Source: Gordonia pseudamarae (GTDB lineage Bacteria > Actinomycetota > Actinomycetes > Mycobacteriales > Mycobacteriaceae). Taken from it: a stretch of 64,000 nt of DNA. Position 1 is the first letter of the stretch, and each line of letters opens with the position of its first letter. Below are positions 31,276 through 40,033 of this stretch, piece by piece. Both the position numbers and the translations under genes were made by a program. The stretch is taken from NCBI RefSeq assembly GCF_025273675.1, contig NZ_CP045809.1, positions 1,798,001-1,862,000 of the forward strand, in the 5' to 3' direction. The notes beneath the pieces were generated by a model. It did no database searches. It worked only from the letters and a program-made list of their open reading frames with translations, and was not told the DNA's origin.

Positions 31276-32568
31276 ATGCAGGTAGATGAACTGCTGAAGC
31301 CGTTCCCCATCAAGGAGTTCCACCCCTTCCCCCGGGCCATGATGGGTCCGGGCGCACACGAGATGATCGGTCCCGAGGCGCTGAAGCTGGGATTCAAGAG
31401 GACCCTCATCATGACCACCGGCCTGCGCGGCACGGACATCGTTCACAAGATCGCGGAGTCGTGCAAGTACCACGGCCTTGAGGTTGTGGTGTTCGATCAG
31501 GTCGAGTCCAATCCCAAGGACTACAACGTCATGGACGCGGTCGCGCTGTACAACTCGGAGAAGTGCGACTCGTTCATCTCCATCGGCGGCGGCTCCGCGC
31601 ACGATGCCTGCAAGGGTGCCCGTATCTCGGTCGCCCACGACGGCCGCAGCATCAACGAGTTCGAGGGCTTCAACAAGAGCGAGAACCCTAAGAACCCGCC
31701 GCACATCGCCGTGTCCACCACCGCCGGAACCGGTTCGGAGACCTCGTGGGCGTACGTCATCACCGACACCACCACCGACCCAGACAAGCCGCACAAGTAC
31801 GTCGCGTTCGACGACGCCTCGGTGACCTCCCTGGCGATCGACGACCCGGTGCTGTACTACGAATGCCCGGTGGCCTTCACCGCGCAGTGCGGTTTCGACG
31901 TTCTCGCGCACGCCTCCGAGCCGTACGTCTCGCGCCTGAACTTCCAGCCGTCGCTGGGCAATGCACTGCACGCCATCCGGCTCACCAACAGGCACCTGCG
32001 TGAGGCCACCTGGAACCCCACCGAACTGGCCGGCCGCGAAGGCATGATGTACGCGCAGTACATCGCGGCGCAGGCGTTCAACTCCGGTGGCCTGGGCATC
32101 ATCCACTCGATCAGCCACGCGGTGTCGGCGTTCTACGACACCCACCACGGCCTGAACAACGCCATCGCACTCCCGCGCGTGTGGGCGTTCAACATGCCGG
32201 TCATGTACGAGCGCTTCGCCGACATCGCCGAGGTGATGGGCATCGACACGCACGGCATGACCAAGGTGCAGGCCGCCGACCAGGCGCTCAACGCCGCGAT
32301 CCGGTTGCTGCGCGATGTGGGCATCACCGAAAAGTTCACCGACATCACCCAGGACACGCACGTCAAGAACCGCCTGGGCACGGGTCCGACCGCGTTCTAC
32401 GCCAACCGCAAGGAGATCGACGGCGGCCCGGCCACCATCGACGCCATCACCAACCACGTGCTCGGCGACGCCTGTACGCCGGGCAACCCGAAGGAGTGCA
32501 CCTTCGAGACGGTTCGTCCGGTCGTCGATCACTGCTTCAACGGTGACCTGGACGAACTGCTCACCTAG
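31276..32568 (+). CDS. mno: NDMA-dependent methanol dehydrogenase (iron-containing ADH family)
   Basis: This 430-residue type III alcohol dehydrogenase is of the actinobacterial Mno/Mdo/ThcE type. Such enzymes hold NAD(H) tightly, oxidise methanol and other primary alcohols, and need mycofactocin in vivo (in vitro, the dye NDMA). It has GGGSAHD (104-110), the TTAGTGSETS loop and the metal site HSISHAVSAFYDTHHG. A perfect AGGAGG lies nine bases before the ATG, indicating high expression. A stable hairpin follows, then a MoxR/VWA pair. Function follows from strong resemblance to the family plus the context of MnoSR-like regulators and an MftM-like gene. Confidence 0.88.
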   Translation: MQVDELLKPFPIKEFHPFPRAMMGPGAHEMIGPEALKLGFKRTLIMTTGLRGTDIVHKIAESCKYHGLEVVVFDQVESNPKDYNVMDAVALYNSEKCDSFISIGGGSAHDACKGARISVAHDGRSINEFEGFNKSENPKNPPHIAVSTTAGTGSETSWAYVITDTTTDPDKPHKYVAFDDASVTSLAIDDPVLYYECPVAFTAQCGFDVLAHASEPYVSRLNFQPSLGNALHAIRLTNRHLREATWNPTELAGREGMMYAQYIAAQAFNSGGLGIIHSISHAVSAFYDTHHGLNNAIALPRVWAFNMPVMYERFADIAEVMGIDTHGMTKVQAADQALNAAIRLLRDVGITEKFTDITQDTHVKNRLGTGPTAFYANRKEIDGGPATIDAITNHVLGDACTPGNPKECTFETVRPVVDHCFNGDLDELLT

Positions 32569-32628
32569 AGCAGCTCGCCCTCCCAGGTCCCACGGGATCC
32601 TCTCGTCGCTTCGTCCGCGATGAGGTGA

Positions 32629-32665
32629 GCGGGTGGCGGACAATGCAGCATCGTCCGCCACCCGC
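32629..32665 (+). terminator. Hairpin after methanol dehydrogenase gene
   Basis: A perfect 13-bp stem (32629-32641 with 32653-32665) has an 11-base loop and no T-tract. It lies 60 bases after the mno stop and 50 bases before the moxR start. It may terminate most transcripts, so that the dehydrogenase is made in excess over the maturation genes. Confidence 0.65.
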
Positions 32666-32715
32666 ATTCCCCATACCCAGCACCGACAACCACCGTTCTA
32701 GAACCGGAGCATCAC

Positions 32716-33960
32716 ATGTCCGAGACCACCGCCGCGCCCGCGAGCACCACCGACGAGACCACCAGCCCCGCAGCCGAACAGTTCGCCGACGTCGCCGACG
32801 TCGTCGAGCAGTTCGCACAGGCCGGTTACCTTGCCGATCAGCGCCTCGCCACCACCGTGTTCCTGCAGGGCAGGCTGGGCAAGCCGTTGCTGCTGGAGGG
32901 GCCGGCCGGCGTCGGCAAGACCGAGCTGGCCAAGACGCTGGCGGCGGTCACCGGACGCGAACTGCTGCGCCTGCAGTGCTACGAGGGCCAGGACGAGACG
33001 ACCGCGCTGTACGAGTGGGACTACGGCAAGCAACTGCTGTATACCCAGGTGTTGCGCGAGAAGATCTCGCAGGTGGTGGCCGATGTCGACACGCTGTCAG
33101 AGGCCGTGGACCGGATCGGCGCAGAGGAGAGCGTCTTCTTCTCCGAACGCTTCCTGGCGCCGCGCCCGCTGCTGGAGGCGGTGCGCTCGGAGAAGCCGGT
33201 GGTGCTGCTCATCGACGAGGTCGACCGCGCCGACGAGGCGCTGGAGGCGGTTCTGCTGGAGTTACTCGCCGAGTTCCAGGTGTCGGTTCCCGAGATCGGC
33301 ACCTTCGTGGCCAAACATATGCCGCTGGTGATCCTCACCTCCAACAACACCCGTGATCTGTCGGCCGCGCTCAAGCGCCGGTGCCTGCACCTGTCGCTGG
33401 ACTATCCGACGGCCGACCGCGAGCTGGCAATCATCAAGTCCAAGAATACCGGCCTCTCGGATGTGTTGTCCGCCAAGCTTGTTCAGATTGTGCGCGGGCT
33501 GCGTGACCTGGACCTGCGCAAGGCCCCGAGCATTTCCGAGGCGATCGACTGGGCGCGGACCCTGGCGGTGTTGGGCGCAGACGAACTCAACGCCGACATC
33601 CTTTCGCAGACAGCGAATGTGGTGGTCAAGTACGACCGCGACCTGGCCCGTGCGGTGGACGCACTGCCCACACTGGTCGACCCCAACGCCGAGGTGCCCA
33701 GCCACCTGCATACCCACGGACACGATCACGGGCATTCCCATGACCACGGGCATTCCCACGATCACGGCCATGCGCACGATCACAACGAACCCGGCCGCGA
33801 GCGGCGCGCGGCGATGGACGAACCCGGCCGGCACGGCGACGACTACTACGGCGCGCCCGGCGACAGCAGGGACATCGGCAAGCGCACGGTGAGCGCGGGG
33901 CAGGGCAGCAGATCCTTCGCCTCCCGCGGCGGCGGCGGCGCGCGCAAGCGGCCGTTCTAG
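32716..33960 (+). CDS. MoxR-family AAA+ ATPase with histidine-rich C-terminal tail
   Basis: This 414-residue MoxR/NorQ/CoxD-like AAA+ ATPase has Walker A GPAGVGKTEL (about 62-71), Walker B VVLLIDEVDRADE and SNNTRDLS sensor 1. After the AAA core, residues about 330-357 form a tract with His at roughly every second position (HGHDHGHSHDHG type), followed by an Arg/Gly-rich tail. MoxR proteins act with VWA partners to insert metals or cofactors into enzymes, and the next gene is such a partner. The tail could store or deliver the active-site metal of the dehydrogenases on either side. That last step is inference. Confidence 0.88.
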   Translation: MSETTAAPASTTDETTSPAAEQFADVADVVEQFAQAGYLADQRLATTVFLQGRLGKPLLLEGPAGVGKTELAKTLAAVTGRELLRLQCYEGQDETTALYEWDYGKQLLYTQVLREKISQVVADVDTLSEAVDRIGAEESVFFSERFLAPRPLLEAVRSEKPVVLLIDEVDRADEALEAVLLELLAEFQVSVPEIGTFVAKHMPLVILTSNNTRDLSAALKRRCLHLSLDYPTADRELAIIKSKNTGLSDVLSAKLVQIVRGLRDLDLRKAPSISEAIDWARTLAVLGADELNADILSQTANVVVKYDRDLARAVDALPTLVDPNAEVPSHLHTHGHDHGHSHDHGHSHDHGHAHDHNEPGRERRAAMDEPGRHGDDYYGAPGDSRDIGKRTVSAGQGSRSFASRGGGGARKRPF

Positions 33961-33969
33961 GCGGCCGGG

Positions 33970-35493
33970 ATGGAAGGCGCGATTCACCGGTTCGTCCGGT
34001 TGCTGCGGCTGCACGGTATCCGCATCGGCGTATCTGAGGCGATGGATGCGATGGCGGCGACCGCCGCACCGGAGATCCTCGGCGAACGGGAACTGCTGCG
34101 GTCGGCCCTGGAGGTGTGCCTGGTCAAGGACCGCCGCGACGAGGAGACATTTCATGATGTCTTCGACCGCTTCTTCCGGTTGCGGCCGGTCCTGGACAGC
34201 GATGACGGGCACGGGCATACGCATACCCACGACGACCTTTCCGACAGCGGCGAACTGAACGAGTACAGCCTCTCGGATGAGATCTCCCAGACCCCGCAGC
34301 AGGGCCACAGCCACGGCCCGCCGTCCAACCTCAAGGACTACTTCGACCCGGAGGACCTGGCCGAGCAGTACAACCTGCATCAGGAGGCCAACCGTCTGGA
34401 CATGGCGTCGCTGACCGACGAGATCGTGCTGTCGGCCGACGAGGTGCCCAACTCCGAGGCCGCCGCGCGTGTCCAGCTCACCGTGTCGCGCCTGTCCAAT
34501 CCGGGCAGGCCGGGTGAGTTGGTGGCAGACGACCGCACCAGGCTCGACGTCGAGTTGTCGGTGGCGCAGGAGATGGCGCTGCTGAACTGGCTCGACAGCG
34601 ACTCCGATGACCTCACCCAGCCCGACGCGGAGGAGATCGCGGCCTTGCGCCGCATCCTGGCGGGTCTGCTCGACGGTCTGCCGGAGAAGCTGCGCGACCA
34701 CCTCGAGCAGCTGATGGCCAGCGACCACGAGATCGAGGAACGCGAGGTCAAGGCGGAGATCCGCGATGTCATCCACGAGCACGAACGCGCCAGTCTGGAG
34801 GATTCGATCCGGCGGCTGATCCGCAGCCTGCACGGGGCACCCCGGTCGCGCCGCAAGGTGGCCGCACGCGGTTCGGTCGACGCCGCCCGCACGATGCGTG
34901 CCAACCTGCGCTACGACGGTGTGCCGTTCCGGCCGATCACCGTGGCCAAGGTGGAGGACCGCCCGAGTCTGCTGATCCTGGCGGACGTGTCCTTGTCGGT
35001 GCGCGCCGCGGCCAGGTTCACGCTGCAGCTCGTGCACGGACTGCAGTCGATGGTCTCGCACGTGCGCTCGTTCGCGTTCGTGTCGGATCTGGTGGAGATC
35101 ACCGATCTGTTCGCCGAACATCCGATCGAGGAGGCGCTGTCCCTGGTGGTCAGCGGTCTGTCCAACGGCGGTGTGCTCGACACGTCCGCGGATTCGGACT
35201 ACGGCACCGCGTTGGGCATGTTCCTGGAGGAGTACGGCGGCGCCGTCAATCGCCGGACCACGGTCATCGTCCTGGGCGACGGCCGGGGCAACGGTGCTGA
35301 TCCGAACTTCCCCGCACTGGAGGAGATCTCGCGCCGGGCGCGGGAGGTCATCTGGATCACGCCCGAACCCTCGTACTCGTGGGGCCTTGGTTCGTGCGAT
35401 CTGCCGGGCTATGCCGCGTACTGCGATCGGGTGCACATCATCCATGATCTGACGGCACTCGAGCAGGTGTCGGTCGATGCGATCAAGGTGTGA
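33970..35493 (+). CDS. VWA-domain (CoxE-like) partner of MoxR ATPase
   Basis: The 507-residue protein starts nine bases after the moxR stop. It has an N-terminal alpha-helical region, a short His cluster (His81, 83, 85, 87) and another GHSHG segment near 115. A C-terminal von Willebrand A domain carries the MIDAS sequence DVSLS (about 338-342) and a GDGRGNGAD strand. This is the CoxE/NorD-type layout. With the preceding ATPase it is likely to form a metallocentre-maturation machine for the flanking alcohol dehydrogenases. Confidence 0.85.
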   Translation: MEGAIHRFVRLLRLHGIRIGVSEAMDAMAATAAPEILGERELLRSALEVCLVKDRRDEETFHDVFDRFFRLRPVLDSDDGHGHTHTHDDLSDSGELNEYSLSDEISQTPQQGHSHGPPSNLKDYFDPEDLAEQYNLHQEANRLDMASLTDEIVLSADEVPNSEAAARVQLTVSRLSNPGRPGELVADDRTRLDVELSVAQEMALLNWLDSDSDDLTQPDAEEIAALRRILAGLLDGLPEKLRDHLEQLMASDHEIEEREVKAEIRDVIHEHERASLEDSIRRLIRSLHGAPRSRRKVAARGSVDAARTMRANLRYDGVPFRPITVAKVEDRPSLLILADVSLSVRAAARFTLQLVHGLQSMVSHVRSFAFVSDLVEITDLFAEHPIEEALSLVVSGLSNGGVLDTSADSDYGTALGMFLEEYGGAVNRRTTVIVLGDGRGNGADPNFPALEEISRRAREVIWITPEPSYSWGLGSCDLPGYAAYCDRVHIIHDLTALEQVSVDAIKV

Positions 35494-35577
35494 TGGCCGG
35501 ACGCGCCTGGTCGATGCCCCGGAGTCTTTTCCATTTGCAACGTGGCTGCATGACCCGCCGAAGTAGTGTGGCTCACA

Positions 35578-36801
35578 GTGTCAGTGGATGAGATTGTCGA
35601 GCGGGTGCCGTCGTCGCGGTCCGGGTTCAGCGATGAACAGCCGGCCCGCGATGCGGTGCGCGTGGCCAAGTTTCACACTCCCGAGGTGATCATCGGGCGC
35701 GGTGCTCTCGCCGAGATCCCGCGCGCCGCCGAAGGGCTCGGCGTGAGTCGGCTGCTTGTCGTGTCCGACCGCGGGATCCTGGGCAGCCCCTGGTTCTCCG
35801 AATTGGCCGACAGGCTGGACAAGGCCGGTATCCGCACCTCCTCGTTCACCGGAATCAGCCCCAATCCGCGTGCCGGTGAGGTGGTGGCCGGCCTCGAACG
35901 CTATGGGATGGCGCGGTGCGACGGCATTGTCGCGCTCGGCGGCGGATCGGTGATCGACGCCGCGAAAGGGGTCGCGATCCTGGCCGCCAACGGCGGTCAC
36001 ATCCTGGAGTACGAGGGCATCGACAGGGCCCGCAACCCGCTCCCGCCGCTGCTGGCGGCGCCGACCACCGCCGGCAGCGGTTCGGATGTCTCGCAGTTCT
36101 GCATCATCAACGATTCCGACCGCAAGACCAAGGTGACGATCATCGGCCGTGGCCTGGTCCCGAACGTCTCGGTGATCGATCCACGGCTGTTCGCGACGAT
36201 GCCGCCCGAGGTGGTCGCCCAGTCCGGTATGGACGCGGTCTCGCACTGCGTCGAGGCATACGCCTCGCGTGCGCACACCCGGCTCACCGACGCGGCGGCG
36301 CTGTCGGCTATCGGCACGGCCTGGCGCAGCCTGGAGCGGCTGGTGAACGCCCCGGCCGACCCCGACGCCGGGATGGACATGGCGTATTCGGCGTTGCAGG
36401 CGGGAATGGCGTTCACCAACGCGATTCTCGGTGCCACGCACGCGCTCAGTCACCCGGTGGGCGGCATGTGCGACGCGCCGCACGGCGCCATCAACGCGAT
36501 CATCCTGCCGCATGTGATCCGGTTCAACGCGCAGGCCGATCCATCGCCCTACGTCGATCTGGCCAGGGCGATCGGACTGCCCGAGGCGGCATCACCGCAC
36601 GCCACCGCCGATCGCTTCGCCGACGAGATGTCCGGGCTGACGACGCGGGTCGGACTGCCCACGTCGTTGTCGGCGCTCGGGGTACGCGCCGAGGATATCC
36701 CGTCACTGGTGGTCAACGCGCTGGCCGATGCCTGCATGCGGACCAATCCGCGCCGGCCGACCGCCGCCGACGTGGCCGCCATGTACCGCGAGGCACTGTG
36801 A
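35578..36801 (+). CDS. Second iron-containing alcohol dehydrogenase
   Basis: This type III alcohol dehydrogenase, 407 residues from GTG 35578 (GTG 35566 is also possible), resembles FucO/DhaT-type enzymes. It has GGGSVIDAAKG, APTTAGSGSD and the metal ligands in DAVSHCVEAY and THALSHPVGGMCDAPHG. It is distant from the mno product and may act on a diol, an aldehyde or a different alcohol. In mycobacterial mno loci a gene annotated as 1,3-propanediol dehydrogenase sits at this place. Its stop overlaps the start of the sensor kinase. Confidence 0.85.
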   Translation: MSVDEIVERVPSSRSGFSDEQPARDAVRVAKFHTPEVIIGRGALAEIPRAAEGLGVSRLLVVSDRGILGSPWFSELADRLDKAGIRTSSFTGISPNPRAGEVVAGLERYGMARCDGIVALGGGSVIDAAKGVAILAANGGHILEYEGIDRARNPLPPLLAAPTTAGSGSDVSQFCIINDSDRKTKVTIIGRGLVPNVSVIDPRLFATMPPEVVAQSGMDAVSHCVEAYASRAHTRLTDAAALSAIGTAWRSLERLVNAPADPDAGMDMAYSALQAGMAFTNAILGATHALSHPVGGMCDAPHGAINAIILPHVIRFNAQADPSPYVDLARAIGLPEAASPHATADRFADEMSGLTTRVGLPTSLSALGVRAEDIPSLVVNALADACMRTNPRRPTAADVAAMYREAL

Positions 36802-38315
36802 CCATGTCGCCGCCACGCACACAACAGAGCCCGCGCGGCCGGTCCGCCGAGCAACGCCAGCCGGACCCGCTCGAACACCGGGATAACCTCGAACACCGGG
36901 ATAACGCAGTGCAGGGCCCGTGTCCCACCTCGTCGCCCGATTCCTCCGACGCCGAATGGCTCAACTCACTGATCGGCCTGCACTCGGTCAAAGGTGGCCA
37001 CTACGCCCAGTACCGGGGCGTCGAGCAGCGCCTGAGCCGGGTCGTCGGCGCGCTCGACCGGATCTCGCGCGCCCTGGTCGACACCGCGGAGGGACCGGAG
37101 AATCTGGTCCTGTCGGTGGCCAGGGCCGTCAGCGAACACCTCGACGCGCGGTGGGTGGTCTTCGCGCTCTGCGACGGAGAACTCGAACGCACAGGCCCGC
37201 GGCACCTGATGATGGCCGCCGACGGCACCGTCTACGCGTTCGAAGGGGTGGCCAGCGGCCGGGTGCCCAGCAACCTGCCGGACGAAGTTCTCAACCGGCT
37301 CAACGACATCCTGCGCCGACAGACCGATCGACTGGAGGTGGCGGTGGTCGACGATCACCATCTGCACCTGCCGCTGGAACTCGACGGCCGCGTCGTCGGT
37401 GGGCTGTCCGCATGGACCCGTCGGGGAAATCTCGTGGACTCCGCAGATCTGGTGGTGATGCGGATCCTGGCACGCCAGGCTGTTGTCGCCCTGCTCAACG
37501 CCGCACTCCTGGAGGAGAGCAGGCATCAGCTGACCCGCGCCGAGGACGCCTACCGGCGGGTCAGTGAACAGGCCGCGGTACTCGCCGCGCGCAACGAGGA
37601 CCTCGAACGTACGCAGCGGGAACTGTCTGCCGCGATACGGCAGCGGCTGGTCACCGAGGAGCGCGAACGAATCGCGCGGGAGCTGCATGACTCGGTGACC
37701 CAGTCTGTGCTGTCGGCGGGTATGCAGATCGAGGTGTGCCGGGTCGAATCCGATCCGGCGACCGCGGCGCGACTGGAAGTGGCCGGTCGGCTCACCCGCA
37801 ACGCCGTCGAACAGCTGCGTTCGGTGATCTACGCGCTCAATCAGGCGCCGTCGGTGGGCGGGTTGACTCTCGGTGAGATTCTCGACGAACTGTGTTCGAT
37901 GCACATGCCGGCCGACCTGCGGACCGAGGTTCGCGTGGTCGGCAAGGTGCGCGATCTATCCGACGACGCACAGCACGCCATTCTGCGGATCGCCGGCGAG
38001 GCGTTGTTCAACACGGCGGTACATGCCGAGGCCACTCGGGCGAAGGTGGTGCTGACGTACGGTGAACACGACGTGGGGCTGTCGGTGGACGACGACGGTG
38101 CCGGTGATCCGGGACATCTACGTCGCGTTCTGCAGGCGGCCACGCTGGGTGACCTCGCCGGCCGGCACCGCGGGCTGGCGAACATGACGACCCGCGCCGC
38201 GGACCTGGGTGGCACGCTGCGTATCAGGCGATCGCGCATGGGTGGTATACGGATCGCCGTCGAATTGCCCGACGCCACTGTCCGGCCGGTCAGACCGCGG
38301 GAGGTGAACCAATGA
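36798..38315 (+). CDS. GAF-domain sensor histidine kinase (MnoS-like)
   Basis: This cytoplasmic NarL-group kinase has 505 residues from GTG 36798, which overlaps the preceding stop (GTGA). An ATG at 36804 is the alternative. It has a variable N-terminus with a duplicated LEHRDN segment, a GAF domain (about 75-240), a coiled coil (about 250-290), a HisKA_3 domain with the phosphorylated His297 in RELHDSVTQS, and a HATPase domain. There are no membrane helices, so it senses an internal signal. It is coupled by ATGA to a LuxR-type regulator. A similar pair (MnoSR) is reported to control methanol dehydrogenase in M. smegmatis. Confidence 0.87.
   Translation: MTMSPPRTQQSPRGRSAEQRQPDPLEHRDNLEHRDNAVQGPCPTSSPDSSDAEWLNSLIGLHSVKGGHYAQYRGVEQRLSRVVGALDRISRALVDTAEGPENLVLSVARAVSEHLDARWVVFALCDGELERTGPRHLMMAADGTVYAFEGVASGRVPSNLPDEVLNRLNDILRRQTDRLEVAVVDDHHLHLPLELDGRVVGGLSAWTRRGNLVDSADLVVMRILARQAVVALLNAALLEESRHQLTRAEDAYRRVSEQAAVLAARNEDLERTQRELSAAIRQRLVTEERERIARELHDSVTQSVLSAGMQIEVCRVESDPATAARLEVAGRLTRNAVEQLRSVIYALNQAPSVGGLTLGEILDELCSMHMPADLRTEVRVVGKVRDLSDDAQHAILRIAGEALFNTAVHAEATRAKVVLTYGEHDVGLSVDDDGAGDPGHLRRVLQAATLGDLAGRHRGLANMTTRAADLGGTLRIRRSRMGGIRIAVELPDATVRPVRPREVNQ
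36870..36905 (+). repeat. In-frame 18-bp tandem duplication in the kinase N-terminus
   Basis: Two identical 18-bp copies (36870-36887, 36888-36905) encode LEHRDN twice in the unstructured N-terminal region of the sensor kinase. The duplication is perfect and therefore recent. Confidence 0.9.
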
Positions 38316-39013
38316 CAACATTTGGGGCGCAAGGTGTTCCACAAAGATCCACGGCTCCGCCGGGGCGGACTCCGCAATCGGCCGTCCGCACGATGCTGGT
38401 CGATGACCACGCGCTGCTGCGGGAGGGGATCAGGTCGCTGCTCGACCGCGAGCAGGCGATTTCGGTGGTCGGTGAGGCCGACTCCTACGATGCGGCACTC
38501 GCCGAGATCGCGCGGTGCCGGCCGGAGGTGGTCGTCGTCGACCTCAAACTCAGCGCAGGGACCGAGTACGAGGGCTTGCGCCTGGTCACCGAGCTGTCGT
38601 CGCGGTATCCGACGGTGGCCACACTCGTGCTCACCACCTTCCTCGACGATGACCTGGTGGTGCGCGCGGTCAAGGCGGGGGCACGCGGGTACGTGGTCAA
38701 GGACATCGACACCACCGAACTCGTGCGGGCGATCCAGGCCGTGTGGGGTGGGGGCAGCGCCTTCGACGCGCGCAGTACAGCGATCGTCCTGCGTACGGTC
38801 TCGGGGGAGTCCGGCACCTCCGACGCGCTGACCGACCGTGAGCGCGAAGTTCTGCGACTGCTGGCGGACGGCATGTCCAACAAGGGAATCGGTCAGAAGC
38901 TCTTCATTTCCGAATCCACGGTCAAGTTTCATATCCGCAACATCATCCGCAAGCTCGGGGTGTCCAAGCGCACTGACGCGGTGTACATCGCCAGCAAACG
39001 CGGCCTGATCTGA
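38312..39013 (+). CDS. LuxR/NarL-family response regulator (MnoR-like)
   Basis: This 233-residue regulator has a receiver domain with phospho-acceptor Asp77 in VVVVDLKLSAG, acidic Asp31-Asp32, and a C-terminal LuxR helix-turn-helix (LTDREREVLRLLADGMSNK). It starts within the kinase stop (ATGA), so the two are made together. By context it should control the alcohol dehydrogenase genes upstream. Confidence 0.9.
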   Translation: MTTFGAQGVPQRSTAPPGRTPQSAVRTMLVDDHALLREGIRSLLDREQAISVVGEADSYDAALAEIARCRPEVVVVDLKLSAGTEYEGLRLVTELSSRYPTVATLVLTTFLDDDLVVRAVKAGARGYVVKDIDTTELVRAIQAVWGGGSAFDARSTAIVLRTVSGESGTSDALTDREREVLRLLADGMSNKGIGQKLFISESTVKFHIRNIIRKLGVSKRTDAVYIASKRGLI

Positions 39014-39063
39014 CCGCCCGCGCCCCCGAACCGGCCGGGCCCGGGTCCGGCGATAGTAGGCGG

Positions 39064-39083
39064 CGCACCGGACTACCGGTGCG
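39064..39083. terminator. Hairpin between convergent regulator and methyltransferase genes
   Basis: An 8-bp perfect stem, CGCACCGG/CCGGTGCG, with a four-base loop overlaps the methyltransferase stop codon. It may end transcripts from both sides. Confidence 0.5.
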
Positions 39084-39918
39084 GGGTGAGTATCAGCCAG
39101 CCGCCGTGGTCGGTGAAGATCTCGGCGCCGGCGTGATCGACACGATCGGCCCAGAGTCGCAGGTCGTCCTCGGTGAGCCGGAGCAGATGCCCGAAGTGCT
39201 CGGTCGGCTCCTCCTCGAACGGCACGGCGATCACCACGCGATGCCTGGCCACCCGCAACGCCTCGGTGACCGCGACGGTCGTGTCCTGGACATCGAGGTG
39301 TTCGAGCAGGTGGATGAGGGTGACAGTGTCCACGTGATCGTCCGGGTAGGGCAGTGCGAGAGCATTGCCGACGCACGCGTCGACATCGATCCGCAGGCTC
39401 GCCGAGGCGGTGGTGAGCAGGTCGATCGCGCCGGGGGAGATGTCGCAGGCCCGCACCGAATGACCGTCCCGGGCGCACGCCAGGGCGAAGAAGCCGAAGC
39501 AGCATCCCACCTCCAGAACCTCGTGGCCGGCGATCAAGGACCGTGCCCGACGATGGACGGGGCTGAAAGGTGAAGTGCCGTTGTCCAACTCGTTGATCGA
39601 GTTGAGGTAGTAGGCCCGCCAGGCGGACTCCTCGGAGGCGGCCGACGAGCAGATCATCTGCACGGCGGCATCCTCGAACTGTTCCTGTCCGCTGAGGACT
39701 CCGAGTTCGACGAGCTCGGACAAGGAGGCCACCATCACCGAATCGGAGATGGTCCGTTCGGTCCAGGGGTGCAGGATCTCCACCGCACCGGCGGAGCGCC
39801 GCCATAGCAGGGAAGAGCTCCTGGAGTATGCACGCTCGGCGTCCGGGTAGTCCGGTAGCGGCCTGACCAGCACGTTCAGTTCGGTAGGGGTCGCAGCGTC
39901 CGCATTCACCGTGGTCAT
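39073..39918 (-). CDS. SAM-dependent methyltransferase, probable mycofactocin methyltransferase MftM
   Basis: This 281-residue class I methyltransferase has its SAM loop at 134-145 (VLEVGCCFGFFA) behind a family-specific N-terminal region of about 130 residues. The acidic motif ACDISPGAID and the HLLEHLDV stretch follow. MftM methylates the glucose chain of the redox cofactor mycofactocin, and in mycobacteria its gene lies beside mno and mnoSR. Here too it is convergent with the mnoR-like gene and close to the mno-like gene. The assignment rests mainly on context and general domain form. The mft core genes are not in this window. Confidence 0.6.
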   Translation of the reverse strand: MTTVNADAATPTELNVLVRPLPDYPDAERAYSRSSSLLWRRSAGAVEILHPWTERTISDSVMVASLSELVELGVLSGQEQFEDAAVQMICSSAASEESAWRAYYLNSINELDNGTSPFSPVHRRARSLIAGHEVLEVGCCFGFFALACARDGHSVRACDISPGAIDLLTTASASLRIDVDACVGNALALPYPDDHVDTVTLIHLLEHLDVQDTTVAVTEALRVARHRVVIAVPFEEEPTEHFGHLLRLTEDDLRLWADRVDHAGAEIFTDHGGWLILTPHR

Positions 39919-40017
39919 GGGTCCAGAGTAGGTCTCCAGATCGTGGTGGTGAACTGGCCGTAAAGGCAGGGTTTCGGGGATTCGGCAGTTTCGGGGTACG
40001 GGAACACGACCGAGTAA

Positions 40018-40033
40018 TGTGATGCAGATCACA
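40018..40033. promoter_or_regulatory. Perfect CRP/GlxR-type operator
   Basis: TGTGATGCAGATCACA fits the palindromic CRP/GlxR consensus TGTGA-N6-TCACA exactly. It lies 100 bp upstream of the methyltransferase start (minus strand) and about 330 bp upstream of the rRNA promoter -35, so it could serve either. Confidence 0.6.

Noticed and set aside
35916-36797. Extended N-terminus of the sensor kinase running through the second alcohol dehydrogenase gene
   Set aside because: The upstream part is an out-of-frame reading of a well-conserved dehydrogenase. The GTG at 36798 or ATG at 36804 gives a normal GAF-histidine kinase.
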